Below, in pieces: positions 45,049 through 54,125 of a DNA stretch of 64,000 nucleotides. Location: the NCBI GenBank assembly GCA_031411655.1, contig JANOBM010000036.1, positions 62,001 through 126,000 of the forward strand, given 5' to 3'. The translations under genes and the position numbers were made by a program. Origin of the DNA: UBA6163 sp031411655 (GTDB lineage Bacteria > Planctomycetota > Planctomycetia > Pirellulales > Pirellulaceae). Position 1 is the stretch's first letter; each line of letters starts with the position of its first letter. Under the pieces are notes generated by a model that did no database searches, was not told where the DNA came from, and saw nothing but the letters and a program-made list of their open reading frames with translations.

Positions 45049-46135
45049 TGTCGATGCCTCGCCATCCTGGGTAGAGATTTTCCTGATACCACTCCGGTTC
45101 CTTGGTAACAAAATACGCCTTTCCTCCAGCTTGCAGCGATTCGCGAGCCGCATCGACAAATAATTTCGCGATTTGGAAATTCGAATAATACGGTGGATTA
45201 CAGACCGCAATGTCATAGCTTGCGGGACTGTCGCATGCCCCCGCCGACTCTAACGCGGCGACGACCGACTCGCATCCATTGAGGGCTGAACCACGACGAG
45301 TGCACTCAACCGCTCGGGCATTGCTATCGATCGCGTACACCCAGACATTGGAAGCTCGCATCGCCAAGGCGAGGGCAACGGTACCGCTACCGCATCCGAC
45401 ATCGATGATGCGGTCGTTTGCCTTGACGTGAACTGCATCCAGTAACGCCTTCGCACCGGGGTCAAGGTGGCGGTGCGAAAAGACACCTGGACGTGAGACG
45501 GCACGAATCGTGTGTTGTTGATCGCGAAACGAAAACTCGCAATCAAATGATCGCTGTCGGCGAAGCGGTTTATCTTTTACGACCCAGTAACACGCGGCAT
45601 TATCGGTGCGAGACGCGGTAACTTTTGTTGCGAGCTCCTGCAATTGCTCAAGAAGCCATCGATCCTTCGGGTTGTCCACCGCAGAGACGAGCCTCCCCCC
45701 CGGAATTAGCCGGGAATACGCTTGTTGCAAGAGATCGCGTTGCAATTCAGCTTCTCCACGGATGGAGCAGGGTACCACTGCCAAATCAAATTCAGCGTCC
45801 GGAAGGTCACTGGAGCAGACGATTGACAGACGAGCGTCGCTTCCCCCCTGAGATTTTTGGTCGTCTGCGTGTGCGGCCATCGTTAGTCGTTGCTGGAACT
45901 GGTCGAGATACCAAAGCGTCACGCCGCTTTCTTTCCAAGTTTTCCAGAGTACACGGGCCGCTTGACCGCGTCCAATCGACGTGCAAATCACTCGATCACT
46001 GGGAAAACGGAAGGCCGCCTGCAATGCAACGGATTCGGCGATTCGCGGCGGTGGTGAGCCAGCCGGAATTCCAGTTGTTTCGCGGAGGGTCGCCCCCTCG
46101 TTGTCGACTCGCTTCGGGGTATGATTCACGTCCAT
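45002..46135 (-). CDS. RsmC/RlmG-like class I methyltransferase
   Basis: 377 residues from the ATG at 46135 (an ATG at 46147 would add four). It has the two-domain architecture of RsmC/RlmG: a degenerate N-terminal SAM-fold domain, then the catalytic domain with GVFSHRHLDPGAKALLDAV, motif I IIDVGCGSG (about 243-251) and the N-methylase signature NPPYY (313-317). This points to guanine-N2 methylation of rRNA, although the exact position is unknown. It is divergent from pyrG with no intergenic space: its ATG at 46135 shares the CATG at 46133-46136 with the pyrG ATG. Confidence 0.85.
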   Translation of the reverse strand: MDVNHTPKRVDNEGATLRETTGIPAGSPPPRIAESVALQAAFRFPSDRVICTSIGRGQAARVLWKTWKESGVTLWYLDQFQQRLTMAAHADDQKSQGGSDARLSIVCSSDLPDAEFDLAVVPCSIRGEAELQRDLLQQAYSRLIPGGRLVSAVDNPKDRWLLEQLQELATKVTASRTDNAACYWVVKDKPLRRQRSFDCEFSFRDQQHTIRAVSRPGVFSHRHLDPGAKALLDAVHVKANDRIIDVGCGSGTVALALAMRASNVWVYAIDSNARAVECTRRGSALNGCESVVAALESAGACDSPASYDIAVCNPPYYSNFQIAKLFVDAARESLQAGGKAYFVTKEPEWYQENLYPGWRGIDIMRGRHYSIVSADRG

Positions 46136-47777
46136 GACGAAACACATCTTTGTAACTGGCGGAGTGGTCAGTTCCCTTGGAAAAGGGTTGACCAGCGCTT
46201 CTATCGGAATGCTTTTGGAAAGTCGTGGCCTGCGGGTCAGGATGCAGAAGCTTGACCCCTACATCAATGTTGATCCCGGGACGATGAGTCCGTATCAACA
46301 CGGTGAAGTGTACGTCCTCGACGACGGGAGCGAGACGGACCTTGACCTCGGGCATTATGAACGCTTCACCTCTGGCGCGCTGACCCGTGATTGTAATTAT
46401 ACGACTGGGCAAATTTATTTGTCCGTGATCGAGAAAGAACGAAAAGGCCAGTTCCTCGGGAAGACAGTACAGGTGATTCCTCACATCACCAACGAAATCA
46501 AGTCGGTCATTCGCCGCATGGGTGGTACCGATGTGGATGTGGTGATCACCGAAATCGGCGGAACCGTCGGCGATATCGAAAGCCTTCCGTTTCTTGAAGC
46601 CATTCGCCAATACGCGATCGACATCGGTCGCGAGAATTGCCTTTACATGCACCTTACGCTGGTGCCTTATCTTAAAGCTGCTGATGAGCTGAAGACGAAG
46701 CCGACTCAGCACTCTGTCGGTCAGCTTCGCGAAATTGGAATCCAGCCAGATGTCCTGGTCTGCCGATGCGAGCACAGCATCAGTCGAGATGATCGAGAGA
46801 AAATCGCGCTTTTTTGTAACGTCGCTCCCTCTGCAGTGATCGAAGAAAAGGACAAAGATTTTTCAATCTACGAAGTCCCTCTTTCGCTAGTAAACAATGG
46901 CCTTGATGAACTGATTGTTCAAAAACTTGGTTTGACTGCCAAAACTCTCGACGTAACGCCGTGGACAGACCTTCTGCATCGTCTTAGGAACCCACTTCAT
47001 GAGGTGAGTATTGCTGTTGTCGGTAAGTACGCGGAACATAAAGACGCCTACAAGTCGATCTATGAAGCAATCGATCATGGTGGGATGCATCATCAAACTC
47101 AGGTCCGAGTGGGACGAGTGCAGTCCTCCGATATCGAGCGAGAAGGGGCTGAAAGGCTGTTGAGTGGTTACCACGGTATCCTCGTTCCCGGTGGGTTCGG
47201 TGAACGTGGTATCGAAGGTAAAGTTCAAGCTGTGAAGTTCGCTCGCGAGCGGGGAATTCCGTTTTTCGGAATCTGTCTCGGGATGCAGTGTGCAGTCATT
47301 GATTATGGGCGAAGCCTGCTCGGTCTCGATGGAGCCCACTCTACCGAATTCGATAAGAACACGCCCCACCCTGTGATTTGCCTGCTCGATGAACAGCGGA
47401 ACGTGACCCACGTCGGCGGCACCATGAGGTTGGGAACTCAGCCAGCAAGCCTGATGCCCGGAAGCGCTGCCGCGAATGCGTATGGGACCACCGAGATCAA
47501 TGAACGCCATCGCCATCGATACGAATTTAATAACTCATATCGTGAACAATACGATGCTGGCGGGATGCGATTTTCCGGCACCAGTCCCGATGGACAACTT
47601 GTTGAGGTCATCGAGCTACCTAACCATCCATGGTTTGTCGCGGTGCAGTACCATCCTGAGTTCAAAAGCAAACCACTCAAGGCGCATCCGTTGTTCGCCG
47701 ATTTTGTGCGTGCGGCGATCGATCGCCACTTGCGGCGAAACGACGCCGTTCCGTCTCAGACTGCCGCTCGTAGCTAA
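46134..47777 (+). CDS. pyrG: CTP synthase
   Basis: 547 residues. The start MTKHIFVTGGVVSSLGKGL is diagnostic, so ATG 46134 is secure. The synthetase domain contains the ATP site GVVSSLGKG and the CTP/UTP region (GTVGDIESLPFLEAIRQ). The class I glutamine amidotransferase domain has an oxyanion/nucleophile segment with Cys381 in FFGICLGMQ and the His-x-Glu dyad in VAVQYHPEFKSKP. It converts UTP to CTP using glutamine. Heads an operon with DUF1844 and GDPD genes. The promoter must lie inside the divergent methyltransferase gene. Confidence 0.97.
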   Translation: MTKHIFVTGGVVSSLGKGLTSASIGMLLESRGLRVRMQKLDPYINVDPGTMSPYQHGEVYVLDDGSETDLDLGHYERFTSGALTRDCNYTTGQIYLSVIEKERKGQFLGKTVQVIPHITNEIKSVIRRMGGTDVDVVITEIGGTVGDIESLPFLEAIRQYAIDIGRENCLYMHLTLVPYLKAADELKTKPTQHSVGQLREIGIQPDVLVCRCEHSISRDDREKIALFCNVAPSAVIEEKDKDFSIYEVPLSLVNNGLDELIVQKLGLTAKTLDVTPWTDLLHRLRNPLHEVSIAVVGKYAEHKDAYKSIYEAIDHGGMHHQTQVRVGRVQSSDIEREGAERLLSGYHGILVPGGFGERGIEGKVQAVKFARERGIPFFGICLGMQCAVIDYGRSLLGLDGAHSTEFDKNTPHPVICLLDEQRNVTHVGGTMRLGTQPASLMPGSAAANAYGTTEINERHRHRYEFNNSYREQYDAGGMRFSGTSPDGQLVEVIELPNHPWFVAVQYHPEFKSKPLKAHPLFADFVRAAIDRHLRRNDAVPSQTAARS

Positions 47778-47824
47778 TTTGCATTCGAAATCCGTTCTTT
47801 TCCGAAAAGTTCAAGGTGACTGCT

Positions 47825-48202
47825 GTGGGTGACCAACCTTCAAAAATTTCGATTGATGACGACTGGAAGAGTCAGGTCGAACAAGAAAAGCAAATGGCAA
47901 CTGCCGATAGTGGAAGCCAAGTTTCAAGTGACATTGAGTCAGCACAGGCACCTCCGGACGCATCGTTCGAGACGCTTGTCACAATGCTATTCACTCAGGC
48001 GATGGCAGCCCTAGGACAAGTGCCTGGTGAGGACGGGAAGCCGATGCCCATCAATAAAGCGTTTGCCAAACATTTTATTGACACACTGGAGATGCTCGGT
48101 GAGAAAACCAAAGGCAATCTCAGCGATGCAGAATCGAAGCTGCATTCCGAGGTGTTGCATGTGATGCGGATGACCTTCGTGTCGGTCAAGCCACCCAAAT
48201 GA
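47825..48202 (+). CDS. DUF1844 protein
   Basis: 125 residues from the GTG at 47825 (AAGG 8 bp upstream); a GTG at 47816 would add three. A hydrophilic N-terminal third is followed by the DUF1844 core FETLVTMLFTQAMAALGQVP...AKHFIDTLEMLGEKTKGNLS, ending in helices with HSEVLHVMRMTFV. The family is helical, of unknown function and frequent in planctomycetes and myxobacteria. The stop overlaps the next start (ATGA). Confidence 0.85.
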   Translation: MGDQPSKISIDDDWKSQVEQEKQMATADSGSQVSSDIESAQAPPDASFETLVTMLFTQAMAALGQVPGEDGKPMPINKAFAKHFIDTLEMLGEKTKGNLSDAESKLHSEVLHVMRMTFVSVKPPK

Positions 48203-49035
48203 TTTTCAGCTGTGTTCGTTGCTTGACGCTTGCTGGTGCTGTGTGGTTGTTTGTACCGGTCGTAGGTTTTTCGCAAATGATTACGGCTCATCGGGGCGCG
48301 TCGTTTGATGCGCCCGAGAATACGTCAGCGGCTTTTAAGCTGGCATGGCAACAACATGCCGATGCGATTGAAGGCGACTTCTACCTCACATCGGATGACC
48401 AGATCGTTTGCATCCATGACAAGGACACCTTCCGCACAACCGGTGTGAAGAAGACGGTCGAGCAGTCGACACTTCGCGAGCTTCGCGACCTTGACTATGG
48501 CAAATGGAAATCGCCCTCCTTTGCAGGAGAACCGATACCTACCTTTCAAGAAGTGCTGGCCTCGGTTCCTCTGGGTAAACGTTTTGTTATCGAATTAAAG
48601 TCACCTGCGAAGATCGTGCCCTACCTCGCAGGTGAAATCGCCAAAGCAAGCCCTCCCCTTTCATCACTTCTGGTTATCAGCTTCGACAGGAACACGATCT
48701 CGCAGTGCAAACGGCTGTTGCCGGACGTCGAGGCTCACTGGTTGACAAGTTTCGAGCAAGACCCGGCTGGAACTTGGTCTCCCACAGCCGAAAGGATCGC
48801 CGATACGATGCGATCGATTGGAGCCGATGGTGTGGGTTTGGAGGCCAACAATGAGGTCGTGAATGCCGACTTTGTTAAATCGCTAACAGCTCATGGATGC
48901 AAAACCTTTCATGTCTGGACCGTTGATTCTGTCGAAGATGCGGCGCGATTCCAAACGCTTGGCGCTGTCGGGATCACCACGAATCGGCCAGGGCTCATTC
49001 GTACCGCCATATCTGCCGCCATTCCTGGCACCTGA
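48199..49035 (+). CDS. Secreted glycerophosphodiester phosphodiesterase
   Basis: 278 residues. A signal peptide is visible (MIFSCVRCLTLAGAVWLFVP, cleavage near residue 25). The GDPD barrel begins at ITAHRGASFDAPENT. Catalytic/metal residues are His31-Arg32, Glu58 and Asp60 in AIEGDFYLTSDDQIVCIHDK, and His73. Late strands include FVIELKSP (Glu/Lys) and FHVWTVDS. Predicted to release glycerol-3-phosphate from glycerophosphodiesters outside the cytoplasm. Coupled to DUF1844 by a 4-bp overlap. Confidence 0.92.
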   Translation: MIFSCVRCLTLAGAVWLFVPVVGFSQMITAHRGASFDAPENTSAAFKLAWQQHADAIEGDFYLTSDDQIVCIHDKDTFRTTGVKKTVEQSTLRELRDLDYGKWKSPSFAGEPIPTFQEVLASVPLGKRFVIELKSPAKIVPYLAGEIAKASPPLSSLLVISFDRNTISQCKRLLPDVEAHWLTSFEQDPAGTWSPTAERIADTMRSIGADGVGLEANNEVVNADFVKSLTAHGCKTFHVWTVDSVEDAARFQTLGAVGITTNRPGLIRTAISAAIPGT

Positions 49036-49285
49036 TGCGCAGAAACCGGCAACGCACCTCGGAATAGGCCCTCTCGTCGACCATTTCATCTTGAATATGA
49101 ATGGGTGGCATCAAGATCATCGCTTTAGTTTCCGAATGACGTCCCCATGCTCTACATCCAGCGTCATTTTGGGGTGCAGGTGTTCTTTTTATGCATTCGT
49201 TTGATGGATGCTCAATTGAATCGAACGAGGCCAATTGAAATCAGCATCAAACAACGTATCTTGACGTCCTTGTGTCGATCGATCG

Positions 49286-50188
49286 ATGAATCATTCGGAT
49301 GACGTCATGACTTCTCTCGCCGAAACGCTTGCCTCCCGTTTCCGGATCCGTGGACTTGAATTCAAGTCCGATGCATCGGGTTTGACACGTGCGATGATTA
49401 CGACTCCGATTTGTCGCGGTGAGCTTTTTCTGCACGGTGCTCATGTCACCGCGTTTCAACCGGCGGGCCATGATCCGGTGCTTTGGGTCAGTGAAAAATC
49501 GCACTTTGCAAACGGAAAGGCGATTCGTGGCGGTGTTCCTATTTGCTTTCCCTGGTTTGGCCCGTTAGCGTCAGATCCCAAAGCGCCGGGACACGGTTTC
49601 GCTCGGACTAAAGCCTGGGATTTCGTTGCGGCAAGCGATACAAACGAGGGTGGAATTTCAGTCTCGCTGCAAACGACAATCGAGGATTTCGAACTTCGTT
49701 TTTCGGTGGCTTTTGGGCGTGAGCTTCAGATGTCTTTGCAGGTAACTCTTGCTGGTTCGGCGAAAAAACCTGCGACATTTGAAGAGGCGCTTCATACGTA
49801 CTTTGCCGTTGGTGATATTCGAATGGTGGCGATCCAAGGCCTGGAATCAACACCTTTCATCGACAAGGTGGATGGTGCACAGACAAAGCCTGCGGAAGGC
49901 GTGGCTCTAAAGTTTTTGGGAGAAACCGATCGCGTTTATCTGGATACGACATCGGCATGCATCCTCCATGATGCAGTGTTGGATCGTTCGATCTGGGTTG
50001 GGAAATCCAATTCAAAGTCGACGGTCGTCTGGAACCCATGGATCGATAAGAGCGCAAAAATGGCGGACTTTGGCGACGACGAGTGGCCCGGTATGGTTTG
50101 TATTGAAACTGCAAACGTTGGGCCAAATTCAATCACGCTCAAGCCCGCGGAATCTCACACGATGAGCGTCATCATTGCGATTGGTTAG
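49286..50188 (+). CDS. D-hexose-6-phosphate mutarotase (YeaD-like)
   Basis: 300 residues. The galactose mutarotase-like beta-sandwich is indicated by GELFLHGAHVTAFQPAGHDP, VLWVSEKSHFANGKAIRGGV, PICFPWFGP and the catalytic His in PGHGFARTKAWDF. The acid/base Glu is in MVCIETANVG near the C-terminus. This matches the YeaD/D-hexose-6-phosphate epimerase group rather than GalM. Start may be ATG 49286 or 49307. The TAG stop lies in a 13-bp tandem duplication. Confidence 0.87.
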   Translation: MNHSDDVMTSLAETLASRFRIRGLEFKSDASGLTRAMITTPICRGELFLHGAHVTAFQPAGHDPVLWVSEKSHFANGKAIRGGVPICFPWFGPLASDPKAPGHGFARTKAWDFVAASDTNEGGISVSLQTTIEDFELRFSVAFGRELQMSLQVTLAGSAKKPATFEEALHTYFAVGDIRMVAIQGLESTPFIDKVDGAQTKPAEGVALKFLGETDRVYLDTTSACILHDAVLDRSIWVGKSNSKSTVVWNPWIDKSAKMADFGDDEWPGMVCIETANVGPNSITLKPAESHTMSVIIAIG

Positions 50189-50201
50189 TGCGATTGGCTA
50201 G
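50176..50201. repeat. 13-bp tandem duplication spanning the mutarotase stop
   Basis: TGCGATTGGTTAG (50176-50188) is followed directly by TGCGATTGGCTAG (50189-50201), differing at one base. The TAG of the first copy is the stop codon of the mutarotase-like gene. Confidence 0.9.
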
Positions 50202-50210
50202 ACAAGGTGG

Positions 50211-51089
50211 CTAGGGTGCAACGAGGTGCGATACAAACCAATCAACCATTTCGCTTGTTGCTTGTACCGCGTCCTGTCCGCCGAACCCGTGCCCCGCGTT
50301 TTCAAACTCAACCAATTTGCATTCCACTTTCTGCTCATCAAACGATTTCTTTATCTTTCGGCTATGGTCGATCGGAACAAGATCGTCTTTGGCGCCGGCC
50401 AATAGCAGCGTTGGCGCATCGTCTGGTGAAACGTGAAATAGCGGAGAGTTAGCTTTCGCATTGTTCATATCGAGATTCAATGCGGGGAAACTCGCGTAGG
50501 CGGGCAATCGATCGGGCGCGTCCTTGACCATGATCGTCAGGTCCGTTGGCGCTACATACGCAACCACGGCCTGTACTTGATCACCGGTTTGTTCAATGAG
50601 GTTTTTGTTTTGCGCGTTTCCGGTATCCGCCGTGGTACCAAGCATGAGCGAAAGGTGGCCTCCGGCACTCATTCCAAAGACGCCTATGCGGTCGGTAAGC
50701 ACCTTGAATCGATCTGCGTTATGACGAATGAAACGCACACTTCGTCGGACATCGTCGACAGCCTCAGGGATCGAATAGCGAGGGCTACTGCCATGGCGTA
50801 CCGCAAAAACGGTGAAACCTCGACTGATGAGCGGTTGGACCAATCCGCCTTTCTCCTCGGGTGGGCTCCACTGCGAATACCATCCGCCACTCACCATAAA
50901 CAAAACAGCCGCACCGTTGCCTTCTGCTTTAGGAGAGTAAACATCCAACGTGAGCGCAAGGCCATCCTTATGTCCATAAACCACATCGGGCGTCAAATTG
51001 AACTCGTGCTGTGCGTTTGCACCCTGCGATAGACTCAGTGTGGCGATGAGAGCAGTCACCGAAAGCGAAAACGTGAGGTGGCGAGACAT
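50211..51089 (-). CDS. Secreted alpha/beta-hydrolase (BD-FAE-like esterase)
   Basis: 292 residues with a signal peptide (MSRHLTFSLSVTALIATLSL, cleavage near AQ at 26/27). The nucleophile Ser141 is in VFGMSAGGHLS; the acid is Asp235/236 in LAGAKDDLVPIDHS; His267 is in FENAGHGFGG. The oxyanion-hole segment VLFMVSGGWYS fits the GG-W variant of the BD-FAE/esterase_lipase group, whose members act on feruloyl, acetyl or xylan esters. Substrate unproven. It converges on the mutarotase-like gene with a 22-bp spacer. Confidence 0.85.
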   Translation of the reverse strand: MSRHLTFSLSVTALIATLSLSQGANAQHEFNLTPDVVYGHKDGLALTLDVYSPKAEGNGAAVLFMVSGGWYSQWSPPEEKGGLVQPLISRGFTVFAVRHGSSPRYSIPEAVDDVRRSVRFIRHNADRFKVLTDRIGVFGMSAGGHLSLMLGTTADTGNAQNKNLIEQTGDQVQAVVAYVAPTDLTIMVKDAPDRLPAYASFPALNLDMNNAKANSPLFHVSPDDAPTLLLAGAKDDLVPIDHSRKIKKSFDEQKVECKLVEFENAGHGFGGQDAVQATSEMVDWFVSHLVAP

Positions 51090-51161
51090 AGCGACGAACT
51101 TTTAGGATGGCGGAAGATTGTTGGCGTGATTCTTCCATCGTGGCAGGCAGTCTGCTCATGT

Positions 51162-54002
51162 TCAATATGCCAGCCCTTCCGATTTGCCACCTTCTTCTGC
51201 ACTGGCAATATGAGGTGCATCGGTCACATCCGCAGCGTGCCCGATCGCGATGGCTATCCAGCCGTCACGGAGTTCTGCTTGGGTGATTGCGAGACCCTGC
51301 ATGGCTGGATGATCAAGCCATTTTTCTGGCAGTAACGGAAGCTGGCGGCGGGTCGAAAAAACTTTATTAAAAATGGCGCGAACGGGTAAGCGATCTCGCA
51401 TCGACATGTCAGGGCCGCTGATTCGAAGGTGTCCTTCTCGCACCAGGTGGGCCGAAAGACCGCTAATTTCAGGCCGATAGCCCGCTCGCACGATGAATCG
51501 CCGCAAATCGATTCCGCCTTTTTGTTTTAACCGCATCACACGCATGGTCACCCAAACGATGTTTTCGTGGACTTCGACTGTGATTGGGCGAGTGGAAGCA
51601 AATTGAATGGATGTATCAGCGGCAATCTCTTCGTCGTCACTGAGCGCGATAGGGGCTTCAACCGTGAACAGTTCGCGTACTTGAGTGATTAAGTCCCCAA
51701 TCAACTTGGGTTCGCCGGCGGGTAGTATCGTTTCCAGTGTGTTATTGATTGCTGATTGATGGAGTTGGAAACTCAACAAGCTCTTTTGAGGTGCTCTGGG
51801 TCGAGGCGTAAATGCGGCCAATTGCCAATCTCCCGCGACACGATATCGTGCTGACAACCGGTTTTCAGTGGTCTGCATGTCAACAACCATCGGGCTGAGG
51901 CTTAGCGTACTCAAGGGACCGGTGAGGCGACGAGCGAGTGTAGTAGAAGCTTGGTCAAGCTGTTCGGCGATGCGAGTGTCTACTTCTTGCCCAACTCCAC
52001 CTCGAATCTTGGTTTTCTGAATCTGTTGGGCTAGTGGTGCCATCGAGTCATATCGGTTCATCGCGATCTCTCGAATCAGCGTGTTGACGATCGGGATCGC
52101 GTCGAAATCGGTAGATACCCCGCCAACCTTGGTGCGAGTATTGACGGCAACATTCGTAGCACCAGCGGTTGCGCCATCACGTGTAATCTCGAGCGGAGTT
52201 GATGCAAGGAAAGTAGCCTGAGACCGACTTCGAATCGAAACCGGCCATTGGCGGCTAGACGCCCCCGTGCTGACGTGCCCCAGGTTTTCGAGGCTCATCT
52301 TCCACGAGTGGTCGCTAGGGATCAGCCGCAGCGACAGATCGCTGTTGACGACACTGGTTCCACGAACATCCGCGCCGAGGATACGATCTCGCACCGGTTT
52401 GATTTGTGCGTCAACGTCAGGAATCAAACGCTGAACCAGTTCATCCGTGACAGCAAAACGGACGTTTGCGTTCCGATAGTACGTATTAAGGGCATCGGCA
52501 ATCCGATTGGCCTCCCTCGACTCTGCAAATCGAAGCGATTGAACCGCAGAGGCGACGTCGATCCCACCCAAATCAATCGCGTCGGTCTCTTGACGCTCCA
52601 ATTGAGCCAACAAGGCCGCATAGTCTAGCGGAGTCGCAGCCCATCGACGAACGGCAATCGACAAGCTCCGAATTGACTGACGATCCAGCCAATCGCGATG
52701 CTCCTCCGACAGTCGGTACCACGTTAATCGCGATAAGAATCGTTGCGCGACCAGTTTCCGCAAACCAGGGTCTTCACTCGCGTTTGCGTCTTCCAATTCG
52801 CGGAGCATTAGAAACTTCTGCCAACCCTCGGCGTCATCGCTTGACAGCGTTTCTTCGCCAAGGTGAACGAGGAGTTCGCCGATCTCTTTACGCGAGATCA
52901 TTCCGCCTTCGGAAGTGGCAGGCATATCACTGATTCGTGTCACTGTGCCCTGGGTGGTTCGCCAGACTGCGTTCCATACCGCAAGTCGGCGTTGCAAACC
53001 CTGCGCGACTCGCAGGACTCGGATTTGAGTTTCGCGATCGCCGATAGAGTCACCCGCCGCCAATCCCTCTTGGGCTAACCTGCTAAGGTCATCAAGCATT
53101 TGCCCCGCGCCAGCGGAATTGACCGTTGGCAGAGTGGTCAATTGCTGAATCCCTTTGGCCACCGACTCATGCCACAACGGTAGGTTGAAAGTGGTTGGGC
53201 CTGCGGACGCGAAGAAAGTCAGTCCTTTCGCATTCGCAACTCGACTAGCAAATTCGAGATCATTTATAAGTTTGGGGGTTTCTGGCCAACCACCTCCCAG
53301 TCCATGTTCGCGCCGCAGCATCGAGTCGTTATTGGGGCTAACATTCGGTTGGTCGTCCGCTGAGTATGCGTTGGCAGCGGATGAAGATAATGTCTCGGAA
53401 TCGGAACGGATGATGCCACGCGACACTGATTGCGATGCAAGGCTGCCGAGGGTTAATGCTCCCCGATCCAGACCGGCCAGTTCTTCATCATCCAACCGTC
53501 GCGGCGCGAACAGTTTGGCGGTGGCGACCTGTGATGCGTCGGCATCCGCTTCCAATCGGAGCGCGTGAGGGGAATGAATCGCCCGTGGCTTTACGGGAAA
53601 GTCTCTCTCATCGCGAGGGCCTGCGGAGTCATCCGCAATCGGAAAGCCACTCGAATCCGATTGGACAACCAGTGTTTTTGGTAACGAACGGCGGGGGGGA
53701 ATTGCCGCCTGGAAATGACTGCTAGGTACCAATTCAATCCAAGGCAGCGTGATAGCGCGAGACCCGGTCATGCCGCTCGGTATCCACCGGCAGATTTTGG
53801 TTGCTAGGTCTCCTCGCACCAATAGCTGAAACACCGCAGGCTTCATCCATGTTGCCAGCGGTCTAAAGCCGATGAGGATCAAAATAATGGTTATGCTGGC
53901 AAATATTGGCCAGTACATTACCTTCAAGCGTGCTTTCCGTCGCATCGCGGGCGTCCGTGCGTTTTGTAGGCGTTTCCGACATTTTCGGATCAAGCATTGC
54001 AT
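51162..54002 (-). CDS. Large membrane-anchored protein of unknown function
   Basis: 946 residues from the ATG at 54002; ATG 53945 or 53918 would remove 19 or 28 residues. A strongly basic N-terminus precedes one membrane helix (YWPIFASITIILILIGF, about 30-46); the rest is predicted periplasmic or extracytoplasmic. Residues 85-240 are low complexity. The middle region is helical and charged (RQIRVLRVAQGLQRRLAV type), and the C-terminal 350 residues alternate strands (ITVEVHENIVWVTMRVMRLK, GIDLRRFIVRAGYRPEISG). No recognised domain. Probably a planctomycete-specific family. Confidence 0.7.
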   Translation of the reverse strand: MQCLIRKCRKRLQNARTPAMRRKARLKVMYWPIFASITIILILIGFRPLATWMKPAVFQLLVRGDLATKICRWIPSGMTGSRAITLPWIELVPSSHFQAAIPPRRSLPKTLVVQSDSSGFPIADDSAGPRDERDFPVKPRAIHSPHALRLEADADASQVATAKLFAPRRLDDEELAGLDRGALTLGSLASQSVSRGIIRSDSETLSSSAANAYSADDQPNVSPNNDSMLRREHGLGGGWPETPKLINDLEFASRVANAKGLTFFASAGPTTFNLPLWHESVAKGIQQLTTLPTVNSAGAGQMLDDLSRLAQEGLAAGDSIGDRETQIRVLRVAQGLQRRLAVWNAVWRTTQGTVTRISDMPATSEGGMISRKEIGELLVHLGEETLSSDDAEGWQKFLMLRELEDANASEDPGLRKLVAQRFLSRLTWYRLSEEHRDWLDRQSIRSLSIAVRRWAATPLDYAALLAQLERQETDAIDLGGIDVASAVQSLRFAESREANRIADALNTYYRNANVRFAVTDELVQRLIPDVDAQIKPVRDRILGADVRGTSVVNSDLSLRLIPSDHSWKMSLENLGHVSTGASSRQWPVSIRSRSQATFLASTPLEITRDGATAGATNVAVNTRTKVGGVSTDFDAIPIVNTLIREIAMNRYDSMAPLAQQIQKTKIRGGVGQEVDTRIAEQLDQASTTLARRLTGPLSTLSLSPMVVDMQTTENRLSARYRVAGDWQLAAFTPRPRAPQKSLLSFQLHQSAINNTLETILPAGEPKLIGDLITQVRELFTVEAPIALSDDEEIAADTSIQFASTRPITVEVHENIVWVTMRVMRLKQKGGIDLRRFIVRAGYRPEISGLSAHLVREGHLRISGPDMSMRDRLPVRAIFNKVFSTRRQLPLLPEKWLDHPAMQGLAITQAELRDGWIAIAIGHAADVTDAPHIASAEEGGKSEGLAY

Positions 54003-54125
54003 CGGGAAAATCTGCGTCGCTTTTCAAGTCGCTTTTCCAAGCCGCTACGACCCTACCTTGGAGACAGTTTTATCAAGCCGCAAAGATTCTCTAATCGGCA
54101 AAGTGTCCTCGGTCGGCCCTGTCGG

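Noticed and set aside
45625..46137. A 170-codon forward frame inside the RsmC-like gene
   Set aside because: Antisense to a conserved methyltransferase and runs into the pyrG start without independent support.
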